In this document: positions 9,746-21,779 of the stretch, piece after piece
Position numbering within the stretch: position 1 is the first letter of the stretch
How the letters are laid out: each line of letters begins with the position of its first letter
Assembly: GCA_037157565.1 (NCBI GenBank)
Contig: JAZHRO010000012.1
Span: forward strand, 59,511,501-59,575,500
DNA length: 64,000 nucleotides
Origin: Thalassia testudinum
Lineage: Eukaryota > Streptophyta > Magnoliopsida > Alismatales > Hydrocharitaceae
Reading direction: 5' to 3'
Position numbers and translations under genes: made by a program
The notes under the pieces: generated by a model
Told to the model about the DNA's origin: nothing
The model's database searches: none
Seen by the model: only the letters and a program-made list of their open reading frames with translations

Positions 9746-11266
9746 CATTCTTTGAAAAAAAAACCCGAAACCTTTTCTGACATCTCTATGCGGAATTCAT
9801 ATTGCACTTTAAGGTTCACCCATTAGAATAGCAGACTTCACCTCAGGTATCCCTACCCGAGATTAGAAATCGTTCGCAACAAGTCATTTCAACCCATTCA
9901 CTCACCACACACCTGTCCTAATGAGTGAGCTAAGCTGAATTCGAACCCACCTAATTTACAATGGGGACATTGCAAATCTTAGGCATAGGGGGGTATGAAA
10001 GTGCAAAATGTTAGGAAATTCATATCAAGAAAGGGTTTCAATAAAAAAAAAAAAAGACTTGATAGAGGGGAGGAACAATGCAGGGTCATACAAATGAGAG
10101 AAGGAAAAGAGTAAAATAACAAAAAGGAGCACAAAAGGAAAATGAAAAGAAATAGTCATTAGTAAAAGATTAAGGGGTTAACTGAAGTTCTAGACCGAAT
10201 CAAGAAAAAGAAAAGAAAAGTGCTACGGAGATATAACAAGAGATTAGCAGGAACGCTGGTCTTAGGCCTCTTGGGCTAGTATCTTTAGCTTAAAAATTCA
10301 CGTATCCGTTAAAATCTGGATAATCCTCAAGAGGTTGAGGAAAATGCGAAGCTTGAGTATTAGGCCTAAGGCTTAGGAAGTATTCGGCCTCGTTAACTGA
10401 CCTCCGGTTTATGGGATTCGGTAACCTAAGCACCCCAAATTCACACACAGTCTGGTTCAGTGCGCATAAACATCCAAATCACGCGAAAAGCATTTAATGT
10501 TCTGAGAAAATCAACTAGATTAGGAGCGGCCAATCAACACAAGTTGATTTGGACGAGTTCCCTGCGCGGAGAGGCGGGAAATGCCCCTCGAAGATGCGTA
10601 ACAACATATCGTCCCCTCGGTGCTTGTCTCTTAGGATACTTAAATATCCTACTGGGGGCATGTAAGCACTCTGCTGGTTCAGATACCATGGGCGACATTA
10701 TCACGAAATGTTGATCGCCAGGGTCTGGATTCGGCCACGGAATGCCATGGGCGGGATTATCTTGAAATCTCGAAAGTCAGGGTTCCGGGGGTTGCCATGG
10801 GCGGGATTATCTCAAAATCTCGAAAGCCAGGGACCCTTGAGGATTGATGATGGGGACGAGGAATCCGATACAGACCGTGTTGAGAATCTAATCCGAAGCT
10901 AGAAATAAAAAGAAAAGAGAGAGAAAAGCTCTCCAAACAAATAAATCTTCTATCTCTCTCTTACAAAAAAATGCACTGCAAACTGAACTTAGGCTAAAAA
11001 TGTCTCAAGCACGGGTGCTTTAACCGCGGAGTCCAACAAACCCTAGGTTAGTTTTTGTGGGCCGTAGAAACCTTTGTGGAGGACTGAGGCTAAAGCAGAA
11101 CAGGTCCGGATTTTGGTTGGTACTTGAGTACCTCTAGGCCTATTGTCGGCATTCCCACCTAATCACAAAAGAAAAGGAGAAGCACTCATCATGATTGTTG
11201 ATAGACATTCAGGGTCTAGAACGGAAGTTAAAACTTTGAAATTTTGCTAAGGGACTAGCAAAAGTT
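9746..11266 (+). other. Athila-1 3' non-coding region
   Basis: Where Athila elements may carry an env-like gene there is none here: the longest frame (10460-10714) has no membrane segment or similarity that I recognise. It contains an internal purine tract with GCATAGGGGGGTA (9984-9996) preceded by CAATG-N4-CATTG, and a triplicated motif at 10686-10834. Confidence 0.6.
10686..10834 (+). repeat. Triplicated ~50-bp motif
   Basis: Three successive units start at 10686, 10745 and 10795 with CCATGGGCGGGATTATC (first copy with two changes), followed by a CGAAAGYCAGGG-like end. Units are 59, 50 and about 40 bases. The core resembles GCCCATTGGCAGGTTATC, which is duplicated in the 3' non-coding region of Athila-2 and Athila-3. 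Confidence 0.7.
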
Positions 11267-11279
11267 AGGCATGGGGGTA
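11267..11279 (+). other. Polypurine tract of Athila-1
   Basis: AGGCATGGGGGTA directly abuts the TGAT of the 3' LTR. Athila-2 has AAGCATGGGGGTA in the same place (50985-50997), and a GGGACTAGCAA word precedes both. This is the expected plus-strand primer. Confidence 0.85.
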
Positions 11280-14053
11280 TGATGAGATCCTCATCATGAG
11301 CCATAACTAGCTCATTTTGACCCAATAAAGAAGATAAAAGCTCCTACATAACCTAGAAGAAGGCTTAACTGAAGGAACAAGTGCTCTGAGAAGAAAACAT
11401 GAAATAAAGGTTAAAACTGTAATTTTACCATTGCAGTACATAAATGGGATTTCTCAGAGGCCAAACATACGTCAAAAGGTCTAAATGAGATAAAAAGTGG
11501 GTTAAGTTAATCAGGAATGGGTTTATGTGCAATCTAAGAATTAAATGACACTTGGTAACCCTAAAACAGACCCGCTTAAATTAACAAGGTTCCGGTCAGA
11601 ATAAAAATCAAGTAAGCCCTCTAAAAATCATGGAAAAACATCCTCTAGGGTTTAGAATACTTAATTTGGCCTTTGGAACCCAGTTTGACGAAGAATAGGG
11701 TCCTAGCTCTTCAATTAACCTAATTTAGGTTTTTACGCAAAATATCCAGTCAAACGTGGTCAAACCTAAAATCCAACTTCACCATCGGATTCCCTAGGTC
11801 CAAATTAGGTTTATACCAAAATTTGGACCTAAGGGGAGGTCATCTTAACCTGCTTTGCAATTTAGTACACCCAAATCACAAATTGGTCCCTACCTTTTGA
11901 ATATCTTTGTAGAGAGCCCCCTAAGTTCTTCTCCCCCTTTGCAATCTGATCCTGCCGCCATTGTTAGGGCAGAACCAAGCTCCGATGAGGTTTAGAGAGG
12001 GATTGCTCTCTAATTCCTCAGAGATTCCCTCCCAGAAATGGAAGGGGAACTCTCTAAGGAATTCCCTTCCATCTAAAGCAGATCACGATCTCTGGTGTGA
12101 ACCCAATCTCTCATGCGAACGCACGAGAGATTTGGGTACCCACCAGCTTTCCATCTCCGGTGAGTCGGCAGAGTTGATTGCGCGGTCTCCACGTGCTAGA
12201 AGGTGCGGCCAGCACCTATAAAAGACTCCGCAGACCCTGTCGCAGTTCCTAAGCTTGATTTTGACGGAGATCCCCTCAAATTTCCTCTCTCCCATCTCCG
12301 GCCAAAAGACCCGCAAGCTCTGGCGACCTCCTCCCCTCCTTCTCGTCTCTCTGCTGCCATACCAGTAGCAGAGTCAACTCCGCTTCTTCCTCCCACGTCG
12401 CGCCGTACCAAGCGCGCGTGCCCCTGCCCTCATCCTCGTCGCTGCTTCCTCCCTCAGGGTTCTTCTTCCCCGACGACGGCAGTTACGCGCTGTCCACTCC
12501 GCTGCCTCCCTTCCTTCCAAATCACTCCAGATACCCTCTCCATCCTCTCCTCTCTCTTTTCCCCCTGCTATTTTATCCAATTGCCCCCCGACAGTGCCTA
12601 CCCACCTCCATCGTCCTCGCCTCCGACCGCCCTCCGGCGAGCCACCCACACCACTCCGCCCCTCCACACGGCTCGCCAACCCTCTCGTGAGCTCCGCCTC
12701 ACCACCAGGAACTCATTCCACCCCTCCACTGCCACTCCAGACCTCCACAGCAACCCCCCGAACAACCCCACACCTCCGACCACAGGTTGACCTAGGTACG
12801 CACGCCTAGGCCAACCTGCGGCCTGCAGCACCGCGCATCATCTTCGCCGTGCCATGGCGAAGGTGCCCAGCTAATCTGATTGGGCCAATAGGCCGTTCTT
12901 GTGTATGACAGGTTGCAGCTCCTGCCGCCATTGATGGTCGAAGCAGCGAGGAGCTCGTAGCAGCTTCAGGCACCAGGGCTCCCAGGCTGCAGGTGTAGCA
13001 GGTTCACGCGAGTGTTGCGAAGCGACTGAGGCCAACAAGTCACGCTGCGAAGCCAGCAGCTGGGGCAATTGCACGACGAAAGCTCTGCGGGTGCGCGTGA
13101 AATCGGGACTGACCAGATAGTCCCACAACGTGGGATCGCAAAACACAGGTATAATATAAATTATTTTTGTGTTTTAAGCTCACTGCCTCCGTAAGCACAG
13201 GGGTGAGGTCCCTCACCTACCCTCACACCCGCCTCGTCCGCGGCTTGACCTCGCGGATCTGGCAGGATCCGACCCAACCCTAACCTTGAGCACTCCTCGC
13301 GCATCACCACCTGCCGGTGCGCCTGGTCCCGGGTGCGAATCCGACTCGATTACCCGTGTGGCTCTCTGGGAGAGCGTCCTTGAGCGAATTGCAGAGAAAG
13401 AGAGAGACGTTTGGGTAGAGGGACGGGGGTAGGTTTTGCTTTGGCTGTGGTTTGCGCAGGAAAGAAGAAGCAGAGGAAGAAGCGAACACTTAGCCGCTGC
13501 AGCAAGGGAAGAGAAGAAAGAAGAAGAGGCTGTGTAGCAGAGAAAGAAGGAGAAGCTTTCGTAGAGAAACAAAGACAAGGAAGAAGACCAAGGAAGAAGA
13601 AAACTTCGAAGGAAAGCACAAGGAAGAAAAGAAGAAATAGAAGGAGAAGGAGCAGGAGAAGAAGAGATCTGAAGAAAGGAAGCTGAGCAAGAGATCTGCA
13701 GTAAAGACAGACAAGAGAGAAACAAAGGCAGAAAGAGAAAGAAGTGCAAAGAAGAAAAAGAGCCAACGAAGAAGAAGAGAGAAAAGGAGATTACATTTAA
13801 GACGTCTGATATGGAAATCAGACGTCCAATTCTATTTTCTTTTACAAATCCTTTTTAAAATTCTCTCTTTGAATCACTCATTTTCACTTAACAGTTGTAT
13901 TCTTTGGTTTTAAAAAGTACTGAGATTGCTCCCTGTGTTCGACCTCGGATACTCTAGTTTTTCGAGTAATAAAATTCTTTATATTTGTTTAAACGTTTTG
14001 TCGGTTATACTACAACGTGATATGCTTTAAACCCGCACAAAAACGTGAGAACA
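11280..14053 (+). repeat. Athila-1 right (3') LTR, 2774 bp
   Basis: TGATGAG to AGAACA, near-identical to 252-3024 with scattered substitutions and one- or two-base indels. It carries the same terminal hairpin, TATA box (12217-12224), purine tract (13460-13794) and 10-bp hairpin. Open frames in it mirror those of the left LTR and are not genes. Confidence 0.95.
12217..12224 (+). promoter_or_regulatory. TATA box, Athila-1 3' LTR
   Basis: TATAAAAG at the same place as 1188-1195 in the left LTR. Confidence 0.55.
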
Positions 14054-14890
14054 ACCCCTATTTGGTTCTTAGGGGCTAGACCCCTGTTACTGAGAGGGCT
14101 ATGCCCTATGCTGGTTTCGTGCTGTGCTTTGGGCACACTTGCTAACGGAAACGACTAATCGCGTGCCAGTGCGGGGTAGCTACCCGTGCGTTTATCGCGC
14201 GTGCCATAGTCACCGTTGCATCTATCAGTGACCTTGGGTGGTTGACTGAGTGTAGGACCACCACGAGGGACTTTCCCGGCCAGGAGAGCACCACGTGCAA
14301 CTTCTACTCTTCGGATAAGACTGCAATTAAGATCGTTCCCATGAGGAACATTCGAGATCAAGAAAGAGACCTGATAAATAAACCAAGTGATGAAGGAAAG
14401 AATAATTAGTTAAAGGAAGATAGAAATTGAAAAACAACTACCTGTCCACCTTTACTGTTCTTAGTTAGCTGGTTGCCACTCTACTTAGCGTTCGCTGATT
14501 TCGTGTACTCATAACCCTTTTCAGGTCTAGGTATTGAGCAGCTCGAGCCTATGGTTGCAGAGGGTGCTGGGCCCAGTAGAGCCCAGTAGTTGTAGCTTTC
14601 TTTTGTACTCATTTATAGTAGTGAGTAGCTTCTTGTACCTTTATATTCTATACTCTTTCATTCTGCACTTTATATTCCTGTACTCGTTTACTTTCCTAAT
14701 GTTGTGGTGGTGTGTATTGTAGTGGTTTACTTCTTTACTGCTGTACTTTTGTTACTGTTAGTTGCTAGCATGGTGAATGTGGTTTATTTTACTGCTTTTT
14801 TGTTACTTTCTCGTTGGACAACTGGGTCTTGGGGTCAGTCGAGTCAGTTCGGTCTCGTGTCCTGTAGGGATTCGGGAACTGGGTTGTAAC
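14054..14890 (+). mobile_element. Tekay-like LTR (T2), part right of Athila-1
   Basis: Starts with the second ACCCC duplication and continues the LTR broken at 251. It aligns with 36717-37552 and ends GGGTTGTAACA at 14890, the same end as the T3 LTR (39464). The next base begins inverted gag sequence of T1, so this is the 3' end of a plus-strand LTR inserted in, or recombined with, T1. Confidence 0.85.
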
Positions 14891-15841
14891 ATGCGGTCCT
14901 CCTCTCTCGTTGGCCCTGTGAGTACTCTGGCTGGTAGGGTCTCTTCCGTTTGCTGTCGGTGTCTCGTGCGGTCGGGTTGGTCTCCTCGTACGTCATGGCT
15001 GTTTCCACCACTCTCGAGAAGGTGGGCAGCTTTAGGGGTTTGACATACCCCCGAATGGCAGGCAGGAGCCTCTCAGTGAACCTCCATAGGCGCTCCTCCT
15101 CTGTAACTACAATTGTCGCAGCAAAACGTGACAGCTCCAGGAAGTGCGTGCGATAATCGCTAACAGTCATCATCCCCTGGTGAAGAGTGTGGAACTCTCG
15201 CCTCCTCTGGTCTTGCCAAGTCTGCGGGAAGTATTGCTCGCAGAAGAGGGTCACGAACTGGTCCCACGTCGGCTCTCCCCTCTCCTGGCCTCTGACCGCC
15301 CTCGACCACCTGTGTGCCGCACTCTCTAGCTGGTACGTGGCAATGGCCACGCGGCACTCCGCAGGGGGGCGAAGGGTGTCAAACACCTTCTCTATCTGCT
15401 CCAGCCGGTCCTTTGCCTCGGATGGATCCTCATCCCCCTTGAAGGAGGGGGCTTCAGCTTCCGGAACTATCTGAAAAACTCATGGTGCAGCTGCAGTGGG
15501 GGAACAGGCATGCCTCCAGGCAAGGAGGGCTCGTGCTCAGAAGTGTCAGAGTGCGGTGGGGCTGGTGGAGGACCACCACCTCCCCCTCCTGCTCGTCTAG
15601 CGCTGCGGCGGTCTCTCAGTCCCACCGAGGACTCCCCCTCCACGTCCTCAGGGATAGGTGCCCGTGGAGGCAGGTGGAGCTCCTCTTGCACTATGTCTCT
15701 GATCAGTTGAGCGAGGTCATGAGCCTAAACACCCGGGAGAAGTGGCGGGTCAGCTGGCACCTCGGGCCTGGCACGTCCGCCCCTCCGACCTCGTCCACGG
15801 CCGCGTTTGCGGCCCACCTCGAGAACTCCCCGACGAGGCAT
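14891..15841 (-). pseudogene. Tekay-like gag fragment (T1)
   Basis: Reading minus from ATG 15839-15841 (MPRRGVLEVG): an Arg/Gly-rich N-terminus, a conserved DLAQLIRDIV segment, a Pro/Gly-rich linker, then the retrotransposon gag domain (ending KPLKLPTFSRVVETAMTYEE). Stops occur at 15725-15727 (TAG) and at about 15467, and one frameshift lies near 15440. The frame is cut at 14890 where the plus-strand T2 LTR begins, so the zinc knuckle and pol are missing. Two of its TAG codons fall at the same places as TAG codons in T3 gag. Confidence 0.85.
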
Positions 15842-16009
15842 CTCCTGCAAGGAGACACGGAAGACAACACAAAAGAGGTCAACTCTAACGGACTTCTGCG
15901 AAAAGGGACTCAGAACAGATGTCAAGCGATACGTTGTGGTGGTTACCCTAGTTACATGCACGTGAATTGGTTATTCTCAAGCTAGTGGATTCATTACTCG
16001 AGACGACCT

Positions 16010-16022
16010 TGTTCTGATAGCA
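16010..16022 (-). other. Primer binding site of T1 (tRNA-iMet type)
   Basis: Read minus: TGCTATCAGAACA, a mutated form of the usual TGGTATCAGAGC complement of initiator tRNA-Met. It lies 3 bases inside the LTR end, as the T3 site does (39467-39478). The 168 bases between it and the gag start are leader. Confidence 0.75.
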
Positions 16023-16025
16023 TCT

Positions 16026-18705
16026 TGTTATGACCCGGTTCTTGAATCCCTACAAGACCCGAGATCGGCTCGACTCGACTAATCCCAAGACCCAGTCGTC
16101 CGACAAAAAATAATCAAAAAGCAAGAAAATAAACTACATTCACTATGCAATGTAGCTAAGAGTAAAGGCATACAAGCAGTAAAGGAAAATAAAAGCTGCT
16201 AATCAGTACATACCACTACAAACAATAGGAAAGTAGAATAAAAGTACAGTAACAGGAATAGTAAACAAAAGTCTGAACTCACTAGCAGAAAAGAGAGTAC
16301 AACAACAGTACGAAAAGTACTACTGGGCTCGACTGGGCCCAACACCCTCTGCAGCCGATAACTCAGGCTGCTCAACTCCTGGACCTGTAAAGGGTTATGT
16401 AAAAACGAAGTCAGCAAACGCTGAGTAGAGTGGTAACCAGACTATCTAAAGCAGTAAAAACTAGCAGGTAAATTTATCTTTTCCAGTTATTTACTTTACA
16501 AGTAATTTCCTTTCACCCCATTGCTTTACTTTTAGATTTCTTTCATGATCTTGCATGTTCCTCATGGGAACGATCTTGATTGCAGTATTTTCTGAAGAGT
16601 AGAAGGCACACGTGGTGCTCCCCTGGCCAGGAGAGTCCTCCGTGGTAGTCCTACACCCAGCCAACCACCTCGAGGTCATAGACAGATGTAGCGGTGACTA
16701 TGACATGCACGATAAGCGCATGGGTAGCTACCTCGCACTGGCACGCGGTCAGTCGTTTCCGTTAACGGGTACGACCAAAGTACAGCATGGAACAGTATAT
16801 GGCCTAACCCTCTCAGAAACAGAGGTCTAGCCCCTTAGAACCAAGCAGGGGTCTCGCCCCTTCATAGTTCGCACACCCTCATCTGTTTACCCCGGTTTGC
16901 CCAGAGGGCCTAACAAGTTGGTGTAGGGTGGCTAGTTGAACCTCGGGCTCCGTGGGGAGGCTAGCTCCCTCCCTACACTAGTAGCTCTCCTCGGTACCGT
17001 GTACGCGAGGGCTAACAGTAGTTGGTATAGAGTGGCCAATCCTAACCCCGGGTCCCAACCCAAGGGTGGCTAGCTCTGCTCTACACTAAAAAGGGGATAG
17101 CCACTCTCCTTGGTACCACGTACTCATGGGCCAACACACTTCCCATCCATATTCCAAGCTTTTCCATCCATCCACAGGAGCTCTACTCCTAACTCCCCGT
17201 AGGGTTCATGCTCATGTTTATCACATTATTCCAATCCAGGTTTCATCATTCACAATTTGGTTCTTGTTCATACACATGCAGCTCGTATTTCCACAATTTA
17301 ACACATGCAATAAACGATATCACAGGTAACTGTTCAGTTATCTCAGGCAGCTTATATTCTAACAGGCAGCTCGTATTCATTAATAGGCAGTTGCTAATAA
17401 TTTAGCTCATTCATTTATAAATAAAATTTCAATCACGCAAGCAAGCAGTTTAAACATTTCTTGTCCTAGGGTTCATGCAACATCCTAGAATTATCTAATT
17501 TTCATAGATGCATTCATATTTTATAAGTAGAACAGGGGGAAACCACTTTACCAGATAATCCGGGAGTACTGGGGGCTCGAACTGCAGGTCCACGTGCCTC
17601 TGCATGCCCCAGACACGCAACAGGTCGAAGTCCTATACTAAGGAACACACCACAACGGAAGATTCAGAACAGTGTATAAATGTTTCTAATATGTAGAGGA
17701 ATTCACAAGAAAACCACAGATACTTCATTTGCGTAAAACGGATCCTGATCGGACCCTAAACGGGTCAAAAACGTGTTTGTAGACCCAAATCAGACGTCTG
17801 GAAACAAGTCCAGTCGTCTTAAAGGTCATCAGAGACTCACCTCAAGCTCCTGTGATGATCTCAGACGTCCAAGACTTCTCCGCGACCATCTGGAAGCAGT
17901 TCCAGATAACTGACCAGTCCTCCGGTCGTCCGGGGACGTCTCCGGTTGTCTGGTAAGCTGTCTAGACGTCTAAAAAGCCTGGAAGGGCATGCCGCACACC
18001 GTCCCAAAGTTTCTTTTGCGCACGATAGAGCAGCTCACCACTTTTAGCCAAGCAAATCACACTGCGGTGCAGCCTGCATGGCCGTAACCACGAGAAAGAC
18101 GTACCTTCACGATACACCCGCTTTTAGATGTCTGGTGTCGACGCCAGACGTCCATCCAGTCGTCCGAAAGGCCCTCCGGACGTCTGAACTGGAAAAACTC
18201 CAGTACCAGACCGCGCTCCTGCACCCCTTGCCACGCTCTACTGCTGCTCCTTCCGCTCCGCTACAGCTTCGACTGCTTCAGAAGGTTGGGGACGACGCCT
18301 CGACGTACTCCTCCCGCACGTGCAGCGGTGGCCGTGTGAACCTTCGGCGAGCTTCCACGAAGCTCGCGAGCTCAGCCTTCTCTTCACTCCCACTCCTCCT
18401 CCTCGCTCTCTCTCTCGCTCTCTCGCACGTCTCTGCTCACGGCAGTGGAGTGGGGAGGTGTGGTGGAGTGGTGGAGTGGAGAGGAGAGGGTAGGGGACCT
18501 CTTATAGGTGAGGGGTTCAGGTTTGGCGGGGGAAAAGAAGAGAGGAGAGAGACGGAAGGTTTGCGCGCTGCCTGCGTGCAGAAAGCACCTGCGTATACAA
18601 ATTTTTTAATTTCTAGATGTCTAGGAAGGGATCCAAACATCTGGCCAGACACCTGACTGATACTCCAGACGTCTTAAAAAATTTAAATAAGAATGGACCT
18701 TTACA
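16026..18705 (-). repeat. Tekay-like 5' LTR of T1, 2680 bp
   Basis: Minus-strand LTR: begins TGTAAAGGTCC at 18705 and ends CATAACA at 16026. It aligns in reverse with the solo LTR 34722-37552, including the CTGAGTAGAGTGG stretch, the many GACGTC words (for example 17794, 18145, 18175, 18669) and the CT-rich stretch before transcription start. The 192-aa plus frame at 18078-18656 is a shadow of this GC-rich part. Outer flank TAAAC (18706-18710) is the expected duplication; its partner lies outside the window. Confidence 0.82.
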
Positions 18706-19235
18706 TAAACGAAACCTTCTCTCTTATAATCTAAGTATAAAATGCATGCAATAGCCTAATTTAAATCGAAATGATATAATTCTTTATTACTTTTGTACGT
18801 TGGATCCAATATTGAAGGTCACTTATATGGGAAAGAATTACATGAAATCATATTAAGTTGAACTGTGGCAGTCAACTTACTAATAATGTAAAATTTCATC
18901 GACTACAGTCATTCAAGTTGGAAAAAATTTATGATAGCGACGCATTTAGCAGAAATAAAAGAAGTGAAATCCCAACTTACGTATATCTTCTAACATATTT
19001 AATGCCACGGTAACCATAGAAGGAAACAAAATTTCAACTTGTTTTAGGTTTCTCTTTTTTTGATTGTGTTGGAGACGTTATTGTAGTGACGAGGTGCGTT
19101 TTCATGCACTCAAATGGAATGATGATGCATATCATCATGCATGTTAAATTTTGTAATTAAAAGCATAAATAAATATGTACTTTTGTAGGCATCCTGACAC
19201 ACTTGGATGGACATCATGATGTAGCATTACCTTCA
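18706..19235 (-). pseudogene. Relict 3' end and 3' flank of a lost NLR paralogue
   Basis: This stretch matches the 3' flank of the NLR (27143-27650) over its whole length by eye: shared words include AAATCATATTAAGTTGAACT, TCTTCTAACATATTTAATG, CAAATGGAATGA and ACTTTTGTAGGCATCCTGA. At its right end it keeps GTAGCATTACC, which in the intact gene encodes the last residues (GNAT), here followed by ACATCATGA on the minus strand. Homology stops just past 19230. Inference: a tandem NLR copy was deleted down to its final codons. Confidence 0.75.
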
Positions 19236-21306
19236 TATTTAGGTGGAAAAATTAAAATCCAATTATTCCTGGCATTTAGACAATTTCCGATCTTGCTTGT
19301 TACGGTGTTGTGTGCATCGCAATCTCTTATATCTAAAAAAAAGAAAATAAAAGAAAAATAGTATTATGTTTTTTTCTTTTCTTTTTTAAACTATATCCTC
19401 CTACTAGTTTAATTACCCTTAGGAAGGGGGGCCACTCCCTCTTCATCAAATGATCAAGGATGGTTCAGATAGGATAGGGAGTGAAAAAGATAATAGGACT
19501 TTCACCTTTTCTATTTATCTTCTTTGATTATTGCCTGTTCTATTTATCATCTCCACTTGCTTGTACCATAAGCCCTTTTCTTAAAGTACGAATAGTGACG
19601 AGGGAGCAAAAATTCCTAAGTCCATTTATCCTACCAAGCTTAAGTGATAAAACCACCTTAAATAAGCATGACAAATCAACTCAAGACGACCCTAAATTGG
19701 GCACAAATCTAGCTACAAAAATAAATGTGCAAACTCACCTAAAGGGTCTCGACTTATTTAACTAATACAAGCAGGCGAACAAAGGTCAAACCGCTTGCAA
19801 CTACTTGTTAAGCCTTGGCACACTAGATCAGCCAAAGACTTTGAGCCAGATTAGACGATAAGACCAACAAAGATAGTCAGCACGCTCAGGTAGCTACCTC
19901 AATTGTTCCTCTTTCTAGCCCTTGTTTGCCTCCTCCCCTACCCTTTTCTACATCCTAAAAGACAAAAAACATGACCTCTTTGCAACTCAAGTCTTAACGA
20001 CATGCCACCATTGAGGAGGCACAACGTACAAGATGCAAGTCAAAGTGTTGTGGTCGGACAAGTGTTTGGCAGTGGAGTTGTCAAGGCTTGACGATAGGTG
20101 TAGGCTCAACGGTAGTGGATTGCATGAGATTTGTTTTTCATTTTGATTGATGAAGCAATCTTGGATTCACTTGTCTTTCATTTTGAGGTTAGAGATCTTT
20201 TTCTTTTTATTTTGGTGCTTTGAATTAGGTTTTTGACTATTTTATTAATGGAGTAATCTACTTCTATGATTGGTAGTTGAGTTTGCCTTTGGGCATTTTC
20301 TAACAGATAGATCTATATTATATGTTTCTTGTGAGATTGGGTTTACCTCTAATTTAAGGATGGACTGTACTTTTTGCTTTTTTCTTGATAATGCTATAAT
20401 GTACAGTAATGTAATTTTTGGGATCTAGTATAACGTGTCAAGTGTGTAAAACCCTTGGCCAGGTCATCTTCTAAGAATAATTTAAGTTGCATAAAGTGTT
20501 GATTGTTTTCAATGAAAGTGGGACTTTTGGTGGAGGGGTTACTTAAAAATCTTAGTCACAGGGAATGATATGATTGATCTTTTGTTTGGATACTTATTTT
20601 ATGGAAGTGCTCTTGTTGTTAATAGTAATTTTAATTCCTTTCAATTTACAAGTTAAAAAAAAAAGTCATTCAATTTCTATTGGATCAAAGCTAGAAGGAC
20701 ATATGGTATGAAAATATTATTGCGGATTATACACAATAGTGTACAAGTCTCACAAAGAATCTAATAAAGGATAAATTTATCCATGTCCAAAATTAAAGGT
20801 AACACATTACAATGTCAATTATAAAGTATTGAATGTATTCTTGCATTTTGTTTTTTATATTTTTTTATTTGAGAAGGAATTACAAGAGCTATGATGGCAA
20901 GAGAAAAGACTTGTATCTATGGAGGATGTGTTAACAACAAAATTGTAGATATTGAGAGTTAGGTTTTAGGTTTTGAGCTTGTACAACTCGTAATCACTAT
21001 TTTGCAAATGACATTCAATGTCTAAGTTGATGTTTACTCCTTGAACATGTATTTCTTATGTAACAAATTAGAACCAATATAATCAATTTGATGCCATTTG
21101 ATAGTCCTTGGTTAAATTGGATTTATCCTTGTATTTAGCAGTCATTTGTTTTCTTTTATCACACGTTTTGCTTCCCAAACCATCTTTAAAACATTAACGA
21201 TCATTCTGATGAGAGATGAGACTAATTTAATAACACTAGTATCATAGCTAATATCATAAAACAACCCCCTCTATGTAAACTGCAACCTGTGAAAAAAACA
21301 TCTCAA
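19236..21306. other. AT-rich intergenic stretch
   Basis: No frame above noise, no LTR ends, no TIR pair and no RNA gene that I can recognise. It contains T-rich and A-rich runs (19325-19390, 20650). Confidence 0.5.
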
Positions 21307-21590
21307 AACTTGTAACAAGACGTATGATAGAATTAAACTTGAACTTCTAACAAAACTTTTGGACAACGAAAAAGAACCTATAACAAGATGTGTAATAAAA
21401 TTAAACTTGAACCTGTAACAAAACTTTAAGACAACCATAAGGAATTGAACCTGCAAGAAGTTGTATGAGAATTAAACTTGAACCTATAACAATACTTTTA
21501 GACAACCATAAGGAACTTGTAACAAGACACATGATAGAATTAAACTTGAACTTCTAACAAAACTTTAAGATAACCATAACAAACATGTAA
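21307..21590. repeat. Minisatellite, ~70-bp unit, four copies
   Basis: Units begin near 21307, 21375, 21448 and 21514 (spacings 68, 73, 66) with AACYTRTAACAAGA-like starts followed by AATTAAACTTGAAC and AAAACTTTWAGACAACCATAA. Copies are degenerate. Confidence 0.7.
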
Positions 21591-21779
21591 AAGAACTTGC
21601 AACCATGCATTATACATCTTGATCACAATGAATAGTCAATACCAAATTCATACATCCACATCACACATCTTCATTTTGAAAAAAATGAGAATAGTCCACA
21701 CCACATAGTCATCTACATTCCATACCTAATAGTACAATTTTGACATAGTCCACATTTTAGACATAATAGTTTACAAAAT

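Larger units (their letters stand above)
252..14053 (+). mobile_element. Athila-1: complete Ty3/gypsy Athila-like retrotransposon
   Basis: Order seen: LTR (252-3024), tRNA-Asp primer site (3028-3045), 1.1 kb leader, gag-PR-RT-RNaseH-INT frame (4146-9689), 1.6 kb 3' non-coding region, polypurine tract (11267-11279), LTR (11280-14053), all inside a 5-bp duplication. Lineage is judged from the RT/INT wording (for example CMLAIF, NLVLSWEKSHFMV, GHVGFYGRFI) and the Asp primer site, both typical of Athila. No env-like frame follows pol. The two LTRs differ by only about 2 bases in the first 140, so insertion is fairly recent, yet the coding frame carries ten stops. It probably copied by parasitising another element or was mutated after insertion. 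Confidence 0.93.

Noticed and set aside
9746..11266. Expected Athila env-like gene after pol
   Set aside because: No frame with signal peptide or transmembrane segment in this region or in 49697-50984.
18078..18656. 192-aa plus-strand frame
   Set aside because: Lies antisense in the T1 LTR, GC-rich, no motif, not conserved in the sister LTR.
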